From contig JAEYLX010000033.1 of assembly GCA_023407575.1 (NCBI GenBank), positions 1 to 64,000 on the forward strand: DNA of 64,000 nt. The letters run 5' to 3'. Positions 24,115-32,634 of the stretch are shown here, in pieces. The notes below the pieces were generated by a model, which was not told where the DNA came from, did no database searches, and saw only the letters and a program-made list of their open reading frames with translations. Made by a program: the position numbers and the translations under genes. Source of the DNA: Bacillota bacterium. GTDB lineage: Bacteria > Bacillota > Clostridia > Lachnospirales > Lachnospiraceae. The number at the start of each line of letters is the position of its first letter. Positions within the stretch are counted from its first letter, which is position 1.

Positions 24115-25360
24115 AGAAGGATTTATGGATATTCTCAATATTATTCGTATGAGAATGAAGTTGATATTTAGGGATAGAAGCACTGTGGTTGTTATCATAT
24201 TTTCAATTCTACTATTCTCCCTGCTTCTTAGAACGATGTCAGGTTCCGCAGAAACCTTGAGTGCTTTACCAATCGGGGTGATTGATGAGGATCAATCGAA
24301 TGCATCCAAAGATTTAATTCGTGCATTAGAAGATAATGAGACAATACGTATTGTGAAAGGGAACCAAAAGGAATTACAAAAGTTATTATTGGATGAAATG
24401 ATTACTTCTATTTTTGTGATTCGTGAAAATTATGAAACGAAGTTAAAAAGGGGATATGTGTCTAACCTTATTACTATGGTTTATAAGGAAGGTAATAGGG
24501 CAGCATCCATTCTTTCCGATGTGGTTGCAGGGGCTATGATTTATCCCATAAGTCTGTATAAAAGTTTTCACTATTACGAACAGTTACCTGACGAGGGTCA
24601 GCCTGTTTTAGATTTAGTCGAGTATCAAGCATTTCTTCAGGAATATGAAGATAGTAGCGAGAGTTTTGATTTTGCCTTTGACATATCCTTACGTAATCCC
24701 AGTGGGGCAGAAGTTCAGTTATCCAATTCAGTTTTATATCAACAGTTAATTATAGGAATACTATCTTTATTAATGAGCTTTATTGCTATGTTTTTTATGT
24801 CCCACTCTATTCGGGAGAAAGAACAGGGGATAGAAGTAAGACTTAGAATATCACAGTTTGGTTTGATAAAAAGAGACTTAGGAAATGTTGGTACTTTGGT
24901 ATTTTGGGAAGCACTATTAACACTCATATTTATTGGTCAAATGAGTTATCATCTTACATTCACAGACCCTTCCTTATGGCTGGACGCATATCTGCTTTTA
25001 TTGTTGCAGGCACTGGTTTCAGGACTAGGTTTACTCTTGCTTACTAAGGTTATAAAAAGAATGATGATGTATCAAATGGTTGCTGCGATAATAATTCTTA
25101 TATCAGGGGGACTATCCTTTTTTCAGTTGTTATCTGGATTTTATTCAGGTTTACTAAATCAATTAGCAAGATCAATACCAAACAGCTGGTTTCTGAAAGG
25201 ATTTACTGATATAATGATTAACAATAATGGCAGGAGTACCTCTAGAGTAGAAATCGATATGCTCCTTGTGACAGCAGTAATCTTACTACTACTAATTTTA
25301 ATTATAGATCTATTTTATGATAAGCTGCGTGTAATAAAGATAAAAAAGACAGGATGGTAA
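24104..25360 (+). CDS. ABC-2 type permease (second of a pair)
   Basis: A 418-residue permease with the same plan as the one before: an N-terminal helix (VVVIIFSILLFSLLLRTM), an external domain to about residue 205, a coupling segment SIREKEQGIEVRLRISQFG, then five helices. Together they would form a heterodimeric exporter. It starts at 24104 inside the end of the first gene, with AAGGAG upstream; an ATG at 24125 (GAAGGATTT) is an alternative that would remove seven residues. The next gene follows at once, so rhomboid-like, permease, permease and the unknown protein look like one operon. Confidence 0.83.
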   Translation: MKAKEGFMDILNIIRMRMKLIFRDRSTVVVIIFSILLFSLLLRTMSGSAETLSALPIGVIDEDQSNASKDLIRALEDNETIRIVKGNQKELQKLLLDEMITSIFVIRENYETKLKRGYVSNLITMVYKEGNRAASILSDVVAGAMIYPISLYKSFHYYEQLPDEGQPVLDLVEYQAFLQEYEDSSESFDFAFDISLRNPSGAEVQLSNSVLYQQLIIGILSLLMSFIAMFFMSHSIREKEQGIEVRLRISQFGLIKRDLGNVGTLVFWEALLTLIFIGQMSYHLTFTDPSLWLDAYLLLLLQALVSGLGLLLLTKVIKRMMMYQMVAAIIILISGGLSFFQLLSGFYSGLLNQLARSIPNSWFLKGFTDIMINNNGRSTSRVEIDMLLVTAVILLLLILIIDLFYDKLRVIKIKKTGW

Positions 25361-25365
25361 AGGGA

Positions 25366-26787
25366 ATGAATAAGAGAATAAAAGACTTAAATAGAGAAAT
25401 TCAAAATGGACAACTTTTAGAGGAGAATGTTCCAAAATTATTTAATCATCTGGCGGATAACTATTATACTTATGCAAGTGTAAGACTTGCTATACACTAT
25501 TATACTCTTTATGAGACCTATTGCGATGAGGAAGGTACCTGGAGCGAAGCTGCACTTGAGACTCTTAAAAAACTAAACAAAATAATTAAAAATGGGGTCA
25601 TAGCTTCCTTAAGCGGCTCTTTGAGAGAAGAAGCAATACGTGAAGTGGATGCCATTCGTTCGGATATAATGGAAAAGATGACAGCGTTTACAGCGTATAC
25701 TGATATCTTTCAGATTTATGAGTATACCTTAAATCGTGTGGAATATCGTTTCCGGGAGGATTTACCTGAAATTGATGAGGAGGAATTTGCCAGAGAAATT
25801 CTTCGTTTTATTTTTGATACCGAAGATAATGTAATTGTTAATGAGAAAATAAAAGAAATCGTTGGACAATTACCAGTCAGAATTACAAAGCAAAAGTACT
25901 TTGAATTATTAAAAGATAGTCTTTATGCTTATATTGGTGCGGATTCCGCTTCGTTGGAGCAATATCTATACATGCAAAAAACCTGTGCTATGTTGGGACA
26001 AAATGATACTATGGAGCAATTATTTCCAAAGTTAGGGCAGCAAAAATTAGAATTATCACAGCTAAGCTATAAAGATATGAGCCAGGAGCAATATGAAAAG
26101 GCAAGATTAACGCTTGGAGCGGCAACCCTTACATTGGAGCTCGAATCCTCTGTTTATTATTTCTTACAGGAAATAGTGAATGAGGTGTATGCTTTATTAT
26201 TATGTTCTCCCTATCAGGGTATGGAGAACCTGATGCCTTGCGAAGCGGACAAAGCCTCCTTAGAAATATTAATACAGGTGAGTGATAGCTTTGAGAATAT
26301 GCAAAAGAAAGAATTGTCAGAAGAACTTTTGGATAAGTTTGCTGATATGGAAGGTGTTCAGGAAGACCTGTTCTTTGAATTAACTACTTGTGAAGAAACT
26401 CTGAATATAATAAAAGTGAAGCATGAAGAATTGACAAAGAGCCTAATGTTGCAGCAGCTCTTGGAGATTTTATTGCGTTCATCAAACTTGTTATCCAACA
26501 GTATTTTTATTGAGTTGGAGGTAAAGGATCGTGATACGACGATTGTTAGTGAAGAAAGAGTAGCACAGGAAATGAAACAATGGCAGGAAGAACTTGCAGA
26601 ACTATTTCATTCCCAGGATAAGATTATTGCACGCGCGGTTATGGCTAACACCATGAATAAGCTGCCTGTTTTTTTCAAGGATCATAAGGAAGTAATGGAT
26701 TATATACTGTATAGTTTGGAGCGTTGCAGTGATGTTTATGAAAAATCAGCATGTTTTGAGATTATTAATGAATTAATGTCGGAGTAG
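25366..26787 (+). CDS. hypothetical helical cytoplasmic protein
   Basis: A 473-residue protein that I do not recognise. It has no signal peptide, transmembrane helix or cysteine motif. The composition is rich in Leu, Glu and Lys with many regularly spaced helices, suggesting an all-alpha repeat or coiled-coil fold. A regular ATP- or metal-binding motif is not visible. The start is uncertain: an ATG at 25354 overlaps the upstream stop, while the ATG at 25366 has AGGATGG at a better distance. It is the last gene of the operon with the two ABC-2 permeases, so it may be a cytoplasmic partner of that transporter. That is inference from position alone. Confidence 0.6.
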   Translation: MNKRIKDLNREIQNGQLLEENVPKLFNHLADNYYTYASVRLAIHYYTLYETYCDEEGTWSEAALETLKKLNKIIKNGVIASLSGSLREEAIREVDAIRSDIMEKMTAFTAYTDIFQIYEYTLNRVEYRFREDLPEIDEEEFAREILRFIFDTEDNVIVNEKIKEIVGQLPVRITKQKYFELLKDSLYAYIGADSASLEQYLYMQKTCAMLGQNDTMEQLFPKLGQQKLELSQLSYKDMSQEQYEKARLTLGAATLTLELESSVYYFLQEIVNEVYALLLCSPYQGMENLMPCEADKASLEILIQVSDSFENMQKKELSEELLDKFADMEGVQEDLFFELTTCEETLNIIKVKHEELTKSLMLQQLLEILLRSSNLLSNSIFIELEVKDRDTTIVSEERVAQEMKQWQEELAELFHSQDKIIARAVMANTMNKLPVFFKDHKEVMDYILYSLERCSDVYEKSACFEIINELMSE

Positions 26788-26863
26788 GACTGTATTTTTA
26801 TTGGTAATATGTGGTATACTTATGAAAAGCAATATTTATTGTGTATGATTAGAGAGGATTTCT

Positions 26864-27172
26864 ATGATTTCGTGGACATCTAGCCTGCAGGTTGGCGAAA
26901 AGATTAAAAAGAAAAGAGATAAGGCGATTGCTTCCATTAATAACAGGGAAGCAACCTTTGGCGTCTATTGTATTACCTTTGCGACGCACCCGGACAACCT
27001 GTTTGAGATTATGGATGCAAACCAACTTCTAATTCCTTATTACAGAAAGTCTAATATCCATATCGTAGGTTTGGCAAAAGGAAAAAGAGAAGCATTGTGT
27101 TTGGTTGAAAAAATGCTTATGGAGGTCTACAAGCAAACTGGGAATTTTAATGTCAGAGCTTATTATACATAA
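26864..27172 (+). CDS. conserved small hypothetical protein
   Basis: A 102-residue soluble protein, ATG with AGAGAGGATTTCT upstream. It reads as a compact alpha/beta domain: a basic helix (GEKIKKKRDKAIASI), a beta strand YCITFATHP, a helix, HIVGLAKGKREALCLVEKMLMEVY and a final strand. The GLAKGKREAL segment resembles small proteins conserved among Lachnospiraceae; I know of no characterised function. It has its own upstream gap of 76 bp with a TATACT that may be a -10. It is followed by the DUF2953/GerW pair, a neighbourhood concerned with sporulation. Confidence 0.65.
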   Translation: MISWTSSLQVGEKIKKKRDKAIASINNREATFGVYCITFATHPDNLFEIMDANQLLIPYYRKSNIHIVGLAKGKREALCLVEKMLMEVYKQTGNFNVRAYYT

Positions 27173-27224
27173 ATGCTCGCAGTTACGTTGTATCTAGAAT
27201 AGGATTGGTGGTTGAAACGATAAA

Positions 27225-28451
27225 ATGATTCATATCATTCTTCTGATATTAAAAATAATAGGAATAATACTCTTATCCATTTTAGGATTGTTGCTGCTAA
27301 TTCTACTTGTCGTATTATTAGTACCGGTTCGCTATAAAATACAAGCACAACATGGAGAAGAAGTAGTAAAAGCAGATGTTAGAGTTCACTGGTTATTGCA
27401 TATAGTTCGAGCAAGGGTGTCCTACCTGGAGGGTGAGCTAAAGATCAAGGTTAAAATTCTATGTTTTTTACTTTTTGATAATCAAAAACCAAAACAAGAA
27501 GAAAAGGTGCAATTCGGATCACGTCAGAGAATAAATAATAAGAAAAAAGAGAAGTCTTTAAAGAAGAAGAAATTATTTAAAGAAACCTCAAGTCAAGACA
27601 AGATAAAGAAGAGAGATAAATTAAAGAAAAAAGAAACTGGATATAAACAACCAGAAAATCAACAGCTAGAAGACATACAACCAGAAATGAAGCAATCGGA
27701 TATAAATTCTGAAGTAGTAAAATCGAAAGATATCGCTAAGGAGAGAATTAAAGACGATATAAAAACAATGGTTGAGACTCCAGAAGGCAGTGAAGAAGCA
27801 GATAAAAAAATAGTTGATGTTGTAAGAGAAAGTGTTGAGGCTACGGTCAAAAAGGTGGAAGATATTGTAACAGAGGATATTCCGCCTATGCCGGAGGATA
27901 CAATAGAAGAAGATATTTTGTCAGAAAAAAAGGCAAAGTATAAAGAGGCAACAGGCAAGAGAAAATCCTTTGGTATGCGTTTTGGATTGATCTGGCAACG
28001 GATAAAGACTATAAAAGCTTCTATTATAAAGTGGATTAACTGGGTTAAGGAATGGGGGGCAACAGTATCAAGTTGGAAGAATAAACTGGATACCGTTATC
28101 AATTTTTTTAAGGATAAGGTTACTAAGGAAGGACTAAAAGAAACCTACTCCAGCTTAAAGAAACTTCTAAGACATATTGCACCTACGAAGCTTAAATCAA
28201 CGCTCATCTTTGGAACAGGCGATCCTTGTTCAACAGGACAAGCACTTGGTATGATTAGTATTTTGTATAGCTTTTATGGGGATAAGGTTAAAATTATTCC
28301 TGATTTTGAAAAGAAGGTATTGGAGGGAGAGCATGAGGCAAAGGGCCGAATAAGACTACTTACAATACTTATTATAGCAATAAAATTATTGGTAAATAAG
28401 AAATTTCAATTATTAAAAGAGAATTTTCAACGATTAAAGGAGGCGCTATAA
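27225..28451 (+). CDS. DUF2953 domain membrane protein (YtfI-like)
   Basis: A 408-residue protein of the DUF2953 family, to which B. subtilis YtfI belongs. A long N-terminal hydrophobic stretch (residues 3-35) anchors it, followed by VPVRYKIQAQHGEEVVKADVRVHWLLHIVRARVSY, characteristic of the family. Residues 90-245 are a charged K/E-rich insert, much longer than in Bacillus homologues. The C-terminal conserved part has FGTGDPCSTGQALGMISI, the best-preserved family stretch. The gene ends on TAA one base before the gerW ATG, and ytfI-ytfJ adjacency is also found in Bacillus, which supports both calls. Likely mother-cell expressed during sporulation by analogy. Confidence 0.85.
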   Translation: MIHIILLILKIIGIILLSILGLLLLILLVVLLVPVRYKIQAQHGEEVVKADVRVHWLLHIVRARVSYLEGELKIKVKILCFLLFDNQKPKQEEKVQFGSRQRINNKKKEKSLKKKKLFKETSSQDKIKKRDKLKKKETGYKQPENQQLEDIQPEMKQSDINSEVVKSKDIAKERIKDDIKTMVETPEGSEEADKKIVDVVRESVEATVKKVEDIVTEDIPPMPEDTIEEDILSEKKAKYKEATGKRKSFGMRFGLIWQRIKTIKASIIKWINWVKEWGATVSSWKNKLDTVINFFKDKVTKEGLKETYSSLKKLLRHIAPTKLKSTLIFGTGDPCSTGQALGMISILYSFYGDKVKIIPDFEKKVLEGEHEAKGRIRLLTILIIAIKLLVNKKFQLLKENFQRLKEAL

Positions 28452-28862
28452 ATGGCGGATAATCAATTTCATTCAACAGTAGAATCTTTATTTAAAGGTA
28501 TGGATAACTTTATTACGACAAAGACAGTTGTAGGCGATGCGGTTAGAGTTGATACGGATACAATCGTGTTACCGCTTGTAGAGGTGAGTTTTGGTGTTGC
28601 TGCTGGTGCATTTGCTAATGAAAATAAAAATAATGCTGGCGGTGGTATGGGCGGAAAGATATCACCCAGTTCCGTGCTGGTAATTCAAAATGGAACCTCC
28701 AAATTAGTTAATATAAAAGAACAGGATAGTGTTACAAAAATCCTTGATATGGTACCCGATCTTATTCAAAAGTTTACCAAGGGCTCCAAAAAAAAGGATG
28801 ATTTAGACCCAAAAGTTGAGGAGGTCATTAAAAGCCAATCAGAATCAAGCTTGCAGGAATAA
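28452..28862 (+). CDS. gerW: spore germination protein GerW/YtfJ
   Basis: A 136-residue GerW (YtfJ) family protein. In B. subtilis YtfJ is a spore inner protein made in the forespore and needed for normal germination with some nutrients. The sequence shows the family core: DAVRVDTDTIVLPLVEVSFGVAAG, a glycine-rich stretch GGGMGGKISP and VLVIQNGTSKLVNI. The C-terminal 25 residues are a variable charged tail. AAAGGAGG lies upstream, inside the end of the DUF2953 gene; the two reading frames abut (stop TAA then ATG). Its presence is direct evidence that the organism forms endospores. Confidence 0.92.
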   Translation: MADNQFHSTVESLFKGMDNFITTKTVVGDAVRVDTDTIVLPLVEVSFGVAAGAFANENKNNAGGGMGGKISPSSVLVIQNGTSKLVNIKEQDSVTKILDMVPDLIQKFTKGSKKKDDLDPKVEEVIKSQSESSLQE

Positions 28863-28873
28863 GCAAAAAGTGC

Positions 28874-28902
28874 TTGCATTATAAAACATATTCTGATAAA
28901 AT
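28874..28902 (+). promoter_or_regulatory. promoter and leader of rpmB
   Basis: TTGCAT at 28874-28879 and TAAAAT at 28897-28902, spaced 17 nt. The short leader contains a 7-bp hairpin, TAGGACC-GAA-GGTTCTA (28915-28931), just upstream of the ribosome binding site GGGAGG; ribosomal protein leaders of this kind are sometimes autoregulatory. Confidence 0.55.
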
Positions 28903-28956
28903 AGTTAATGTTTGTAGGACCGAAGGTTCTATATTATATCTAGGGAGGTGCTTTTG

Positions 28957-29142
28957 ATGGCTAAATGTTCAATATGTGATAAAGGTGCTCACTTTGGAAT
29001 CGCTGTGAGTCATTCTCATAGAAGATCTAACAAGATGTGGAAATCTAATGTAAAATCTGTTAAAGTTAATGTTAACGGAGCTGCAAGAAAAATGTATGTT
29101 TGTACGTCCTGTCTTAGATCCGGTAAAGTAGAACGCGCGTAA
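28957..29142 (+). CDS. rpmB: 50S ribosomal protein L28
   Basis: A 61-residue L28, a component of the large ribosomal subunit near the E site. Typical marks are MAKCSICDKGAHFG, VSHSHRRSNKMWKSN and a C-terminal CTSCLRSGKVERA. It carries the two C-x2-C pairs of the zinc-binding (C+) form. The ATG at 28957 is chosen because TAGGGAGGTGCTTTTG lies upstream; the frame can be read back to a GTG at 28948 inside the ribosome binding site. It is monocistronic between its own promoter and terminator. Confidence 0.97.
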   Translation: MAKCSICDKGAHFGIAVSHSHRRSNKMWKSNVKSVKVNVNGAARKMYVCTSCLRSGKVERA

Positions 29143-29149
29143 GAGAACG

Positions 29150-29186
29150 ATGGGTGTCAGGAGATCTTGACACCCCATTTTTTTTT
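29150..29186 (+). terminator. intrinsic terminator of rpmB
   Basis: ATGGGTGTCA pairs with TGACACCCCAT around GGAGATCT, followed by nine T. Confidence 0.93.
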
Positions 29187-29289
29187 GACTCAATTGAGCT
29201 TCTATTCATGACAAGTGAAACGACTTGAGGTTTCAGCTTGTTGCCTAAGTTATGTACAACAATTATTAGCATTGTTATTTAAAAGCTGG

Positions 29290-29427
29290 TTAATTGCAAA
29301 ATAGGTTATAACCAAGTAATAAACATAGAATAATAATACATATAGCTAGAATACCATTGGTTATGAATAACATGATTGTCATACCAATTGCAATCCAAAA
29401 CAGGATAAAACCAATCATTCTCTTCAT
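29290..29427 (-). CDS. small hydrophobic membrane protein, 45 residues
   Basis: A 45-codon frame on the minus strand starting MKRMIGFILFWIAIGMTIML and ending LGYNLFCN. Two basic residues at the N-terminus are followed by two hydrophobic segments separated by FITNG, so it should be a two-pass or hairpin membrane peptide ending in a conserved-looking GYNLFC. GGAAGTG lies about 6 nt upstream of the ATG. The MKR-x-I/L-GF-x-L-FW opening is reminiscent of small proteins I have seen annotated in Clostridia, but this is recollection and not a search. It lies alone in the gap between rpmB and the Asp23-like gene. Confidence 0.55.
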   Translation of the reverse strand: MKRMIGFILFWIAIGMTIMLFITNGILAICIIILCLLLGYNLFCN

Positions 29428-29594
29428 GATTGTCACTTCCAATCTATAGGTGGAGTACTATATATTATGCAGAGAAACCTATGCTTATCACGAAAATATG
29501 GGGCAATTTATCTAAGCGTGCTTAAGGTAGACGTATTCATGTTTACCTTTTAAAAAAAACTGGGTATACTATAATAGATTAAGTATTTCAAGCT

Positions 29595-29622
29595 TTGCTA
29601 AAAATGAAAATAATGTTATAAT
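29595..29622 (+). promoter_or_regulatory. probable promoter of the Asp23-like / FakA-like operon
   Basis: TTGCTA at 29595-29600 and TATAAT at 29617-29622, spacing 16. A second TATAAT at 29570-29575 lacks a good -35. Confidence 0.5.
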
Positions 29623-29696
29623 GAATTATATTCCAGTATAGATGAATAGTAATTATATAGAATGATTTGCTCGCCATAGGCGGAATGGAGGTAGCT

Positions 29697-30053
29697 ATGA
29701 AAGGATTTATGAACACTCATATAGGTGAAATTTTAATTGATAATGATGTACTGGCGAAATATGCCGGCGCTTCTGCAGTTGAATGCTTTGGAGTAGTTGG
29801 AATGGCATCTGTCAATATGAAGGATGGAATCGTTAAACTACTAAAAAAAGATAATTTAAGTCATGGTGTAAATGTCACAATCGAAGATAACAGAATAACT
29901 ATTGACCTGCATATTATCGTTTCCTACGGCGTGAGTATTTCTGCTGTTGCTGATAATTTAATCAGTAACGTAAAATATAATGTAGAAGAATTCTCAGGAC
30001 TTGAGGTTAAAAAGATTAATATATTTGTAGAAGGTGTCAGAGTAATAGACTGA
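29697..30053 (+). CDS. Asp23/Gls24 family envelope stress protein (YloU-like)
   Basis: A 118-residue Asp23/Gls24 protein of the YloU group. The sequence has the family pattern GEILIDNDVLAKYAGASAVECFGVVGMA and a central IDLHIIVSYGVSISAVADNL. In Firmicutes this gene nearly always precedes the DAK2-domain fatty acid kinase gene (yloU-yloV) just after rpmB, exactly as here, which supports both calls. Its biochemical role is not settled; Asp23 itself is a membrane-associated envelope stress protein. The ATG at 29697 has AATGGAGGTAGCT; earlier in-frame starts from 29667 lack a site. It is 36 bp upstream of its partner gene. Confidence 0.88.
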   Translation: MKGFMNTHIGEILIDNDVLAKYAGASAVECFGVVGMASVNMKDGIVKLLKKDNLSHGVNVTIEDNRITIDLHIIVSYGVSISAVADNLISNVKYNVEEFSGLEVKKINIFVEGVRVID

Positions 30054-30088
30054 TCCTTGGAGGTACAACGTTTAAGGAGGAAAACCCA

Positions 30089-31768
30089 GTGGTTATTAAG
30101 ACGATAGATGCGAACACTCTGAAAAAAATGTTTCTTGCCGGAGCAGCAAGTATCGAGGCGAAAAAGGAAATAATTAATGAATTGAATGTATTCCCTGTTC
30201 CGGATGGAGATACAGGTACTAATATGACACTTACCATTATGTCTGCCGTAAAGGAAGTGAATGCATTAGCTAATCCAACAATTGAGGAATTAGCAAAAGC
30301 TATCTCAGGCGGATCACTTCGCGGAGCAAGAGGTAATTCAGGAGTTATCCTGTCACAGCTTTTCCGTGGATTTACAAAGGAAATTAAAGATTACAAAGAA
30401 ATTAATGTTACTATAATGACCAATGCCTTACAAAAGGCAACTGAAACCGCATATCGTGCAGTTATGAAACCTAAGGAAGGTACGATATTAACAGTTGCAA
30501 GAGGTGCAGCAGAGAAAGCAGCACAATTAGTGTCTGAAACAGATGATTTAGTATATTTCTGTCAGAAGGTAATTGCCCATATGGAAGTAGTTCTCAAGAA
30601 TACACCTGAACTTTTACCAGTATTAAAAGAAGCCGGAGTGGTAGATTCCGGAGGTCAGGGACTTTTAGAAATTGTAAAAGGTGCGTATGATGCACTGATT
30701 GGTAAAGAAGTTAACTTTACTAATGTAACCACTACCGAGACAGCCGCAACAGAAGGCCGTCAAAGAGAAAAAATATCAACAGACGATATTAAATTTGGTT
30801 ATTGTACAGAATTTATTATTGTGTTAGAAAAAGAATACGATGAGAAGACAGAGCAGGAGTTCAAGGATTATCTTGAATCCATTGGAGACTCGCTGGTAGT
30901 TGTTTCGGATGAAGATGTCGTGAAGGTACATGTACATACGAATGACCCCGGACTTGCAATTCAGAGGGCATTAACGTATGGTTCACTGACACGTATGAAA
31001 ATAGATAACATGAGAGAAGAGCACAATGAACGTATCATCAAGGATGCTGAGAAATTGGCAGAAGAGCAGAAGAAGGAAGAAGTAAAAGCTGCTCCAGCAA
31101 AGCCTAGAAAGAATGCAGGCTTTATTGCAGTATCCATGGGTGAAGGTCTTGATGAGATATTTACCGGACTTGGAGTTGACTATATTATTAAGGGTGGTCA
31201 AACCATGAATCCTAGCACGGAAGATATGCTAAATGCTATTAGTGAAGTGAATGCTGACCATATCTTTATCTTACCAAACAATGGTAACATTATTCTTGCA
31301 GCAGAACAGGCAAAGCATTTAACAGAAGATAAGAATATTATTGTTATTCCATCAAAAACTGTACCACAGGGTATAACAGCAGTGATTAATTTTGTCTATA
31401 ATAAGTCTCCAGAGGAGAACGCAGCTAGAATGACAGAAGAGATGCTGAAAGTAAAATCCGGTCAGGTAACCTATGCAGTTAGAGATACCAGTTTGGATGG
31501 CAAGGAAATAAAGCAAGGTAATATCATGGGAATTGGCGATAAGACAATTCTATCCGTAGGCGAGGATATTAAATCAACTACACTTGAGTTGGTACAATGT
31601 CTTGCAAATGAGGAATCGGAATTAATAAGCCTATACTATGGTGAAGAAGTAACAGAGGATGAAGCAAATACACTTGCAGATGAGATAGTGCAGTTATACT
31701 CCAATGTTGATGTTGAAGTACATTATGGCGGTCAACCCATCTATTATTATGTATTGTCAGTGGAATAA
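30089..31768 (+). CDS. fakA: DAK2 domain fatty acid kinase subunit (FakA/YloV)
   Basis: A 559-residue FakA-type protein. FakA binds ATP and phosphorylates fatty acids presented by a DegV-family FakB protein, feeding acyl-phosphate into phospholipid synthesis. The N-terminal DAK2 ATP-binding domain (about 1-210) has NVFPVPDGDTGTNMTLT and SGGSLRGARGNSGVILSQ. A middle domain contains FGYCTEFIIVLE and a C-terminal domain resembles EDD folds, with FILPNNGNIILAAEQA. The normal length is about 550. The start is GTG with TTTAAGGAGGAAAACCCA upstream. It forms an operon with the Asp23-like gene and ends at the terminator at 31801-31831. No fakB gene is in the window. Confidence 0.9.
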   Translation: MVIKTIDANTLKKMFLAGAASIEAKKEIINELNVFPVPDGDTGTNMTLTIMSAVKEVNALANPTIEELAKAISGGSLRGARGNSGVILSQLFRGFTKEIKDYKEINVTIMTNALQKATETAYRAVMKPKEGTILTVARGAAEKAAQLVSETDDLVYFCQKVIAHMEVVLKNTPELLPVLKEAGVVDSGGQGLLEIVKGAYDALIGKEVNFTNVTTTETAATEGRQREKISTDDIKFGYCTEFIIVLEKEYDEKTEQEFKDYLESIGDSLVVVSDEDVVKVHVHTNDPGLAIQRALTYGSLTRMKIDNMREEHNERIIKDAEKLAEEQKKEEVKAAPAKPRKNAGFIAVSMGEGLDEIFTGLGVDYIIKGGQTMNPSTEDMLNAISEVNADHIFILPNNGNIILAAEQAKHLTEDKNIIVIPSKTVPQGITAVINFVYNKSPEENAARMTEEMLKVKSGQVTYAVRDTSLDGKEIKQGNIMGIGDKTILSVGEDIKSTTLELVQCLANEESELISLYYGEEVTEDEANTLADEIVQLYSNVDVEVHYGGQPIYYYVLSVE

Positions 31769-31800
31769 ACAAAAAGAATAATCATAACTATAAATTACAG

Positions 31801-31831
31801 TAGTGGTTCGTATGAAACGAACCACTATTTT
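31801..31831 (+). terminator. intrinsic terminator after fakA
   Basis: TAGTGGTTCGT pairs with ACGAACCACTA, a perfect 11-bp stem with a short loop, followed by TTTT. Confidence 0.88.
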
Positions 31832-31926
31832 CATAGGGTTAATGTTAGTATGAAAAGGGACTGTGGAACTTTATGTATTAGGAATTGCAGCAAAGATAAT
31901 TTTAATTATATAAAGAGGGGGTTCGT

Positions 31927-32541
31927 ATGGAACGAAATATACCAAGACCAGGAGAATTCTACAAGCATTTTAAGGATAAGCTCTACCAGATTATAACGGT
32001 GGCTACACATACACAGACGGAAGAATTAATAGTTATTTATCAAGCGCTCTATGGGGATTTCGGAAGCTATGCAAGACCACTTGAGGAATTTATGAGTGAG
32101 GTTGATCGTGTTAAGTATCCAGAGGTAAAGCAACAATATCGTTTTGAGCAAATTGATCTGAAACCCTCAATTCAAAATTCAAAAACAGAAGAGGTAAGGA
32201 AAATAAACTCGCCAGAAGTTCTTGATACGCAAAAGGTTAGTAACACCCTGGAAATTCCAGTAAAGAATGCTGCATTGGAGGCTAATAAGGATAGTGAGTG
32301 TGAGATAGCAGAAGAAGGATCTGTAAACTCGGTGCTTTTAGACTTTTTAGATGCGGAATCCTACAGTAAAAAACTTGAGGTATTAATTATTAACAAAAAA
32401 CACTTAGATGATCGATTAATTAATGATATGGCAGTCGCTCTGGATTGTGCTGTGAATGAAGGTCCGATTGAAAACAGGATTCAGGAATTAATTAATTGTC
32501 TCGAAGCAATGAGAAGATTCGAGGATAGAAGATTACGTTAG
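31927..32541 (+). CDS. DUF1653 domain protein with C-terminal extension
   Basis: A 204-residue soluble protein. Residues 1-70 form a DUF1653 domain, a small SH3-like fold: RPGEFYKHFKDKLYQIITVATHTQTEELIVIYQ, with the conserved YGDFGSYARPLEEF. The function of DUF1653 proteins is unknown; many are single-domain and about 75 residues. Here a low-complexity polar linker (about 80-130) joins it to a C-terminal helical segment (LLDFLDAESYSKKLEVLIINKKHLDDRLINDMAVALD). The ATG has AAGAGGGGGTTCGT upstream. The next gene starts 93 bp later, past a hairpin at 32554-32575 (GTGTGAAA/TTTCACAC) that lacks a T tract. Confidence 0.8.
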   Translation: MERNIPRPGEFYKHFKDKLYQIITVATHTQTEELIVIYQALYGDFGSYARPLEEFMSEVDRVKYPEVKQQYRFEQIDLKPSIQNSKTEEVRKINSPEVLDTQKVSNTLEIPVKNAALEANKDSECEIAEEGSVNSVLLDFLDAESYSKKLEVLIINKKHLDDRLINDMAVALDCAVNEGPIENRIQELINCLEAMRRFEDRRLR

Positions 32542-32634
32542 AATTGAGGAAGAGTGTGAAAAAACACTTTCACACCGGGGTTTGTATTCCGTGATTGAAT
32601 GCAAGCACTCCTTCACAGAATTTGGAGATAAAAT

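Larger units (their letters stand above)
29187..29696. other. 510-bp gap holding one small minus-strand ORF
   Basis: Apart from the 45-residue ORF at 29290-29427 and a probable promoter at 29595-29622, the region has one bulged hairpin (CAAG-TGAAAC with GTTTCA-G-CTTG, 29212-29240) that lacks a T tract. I see nothing else here. Confidence 0.55.
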
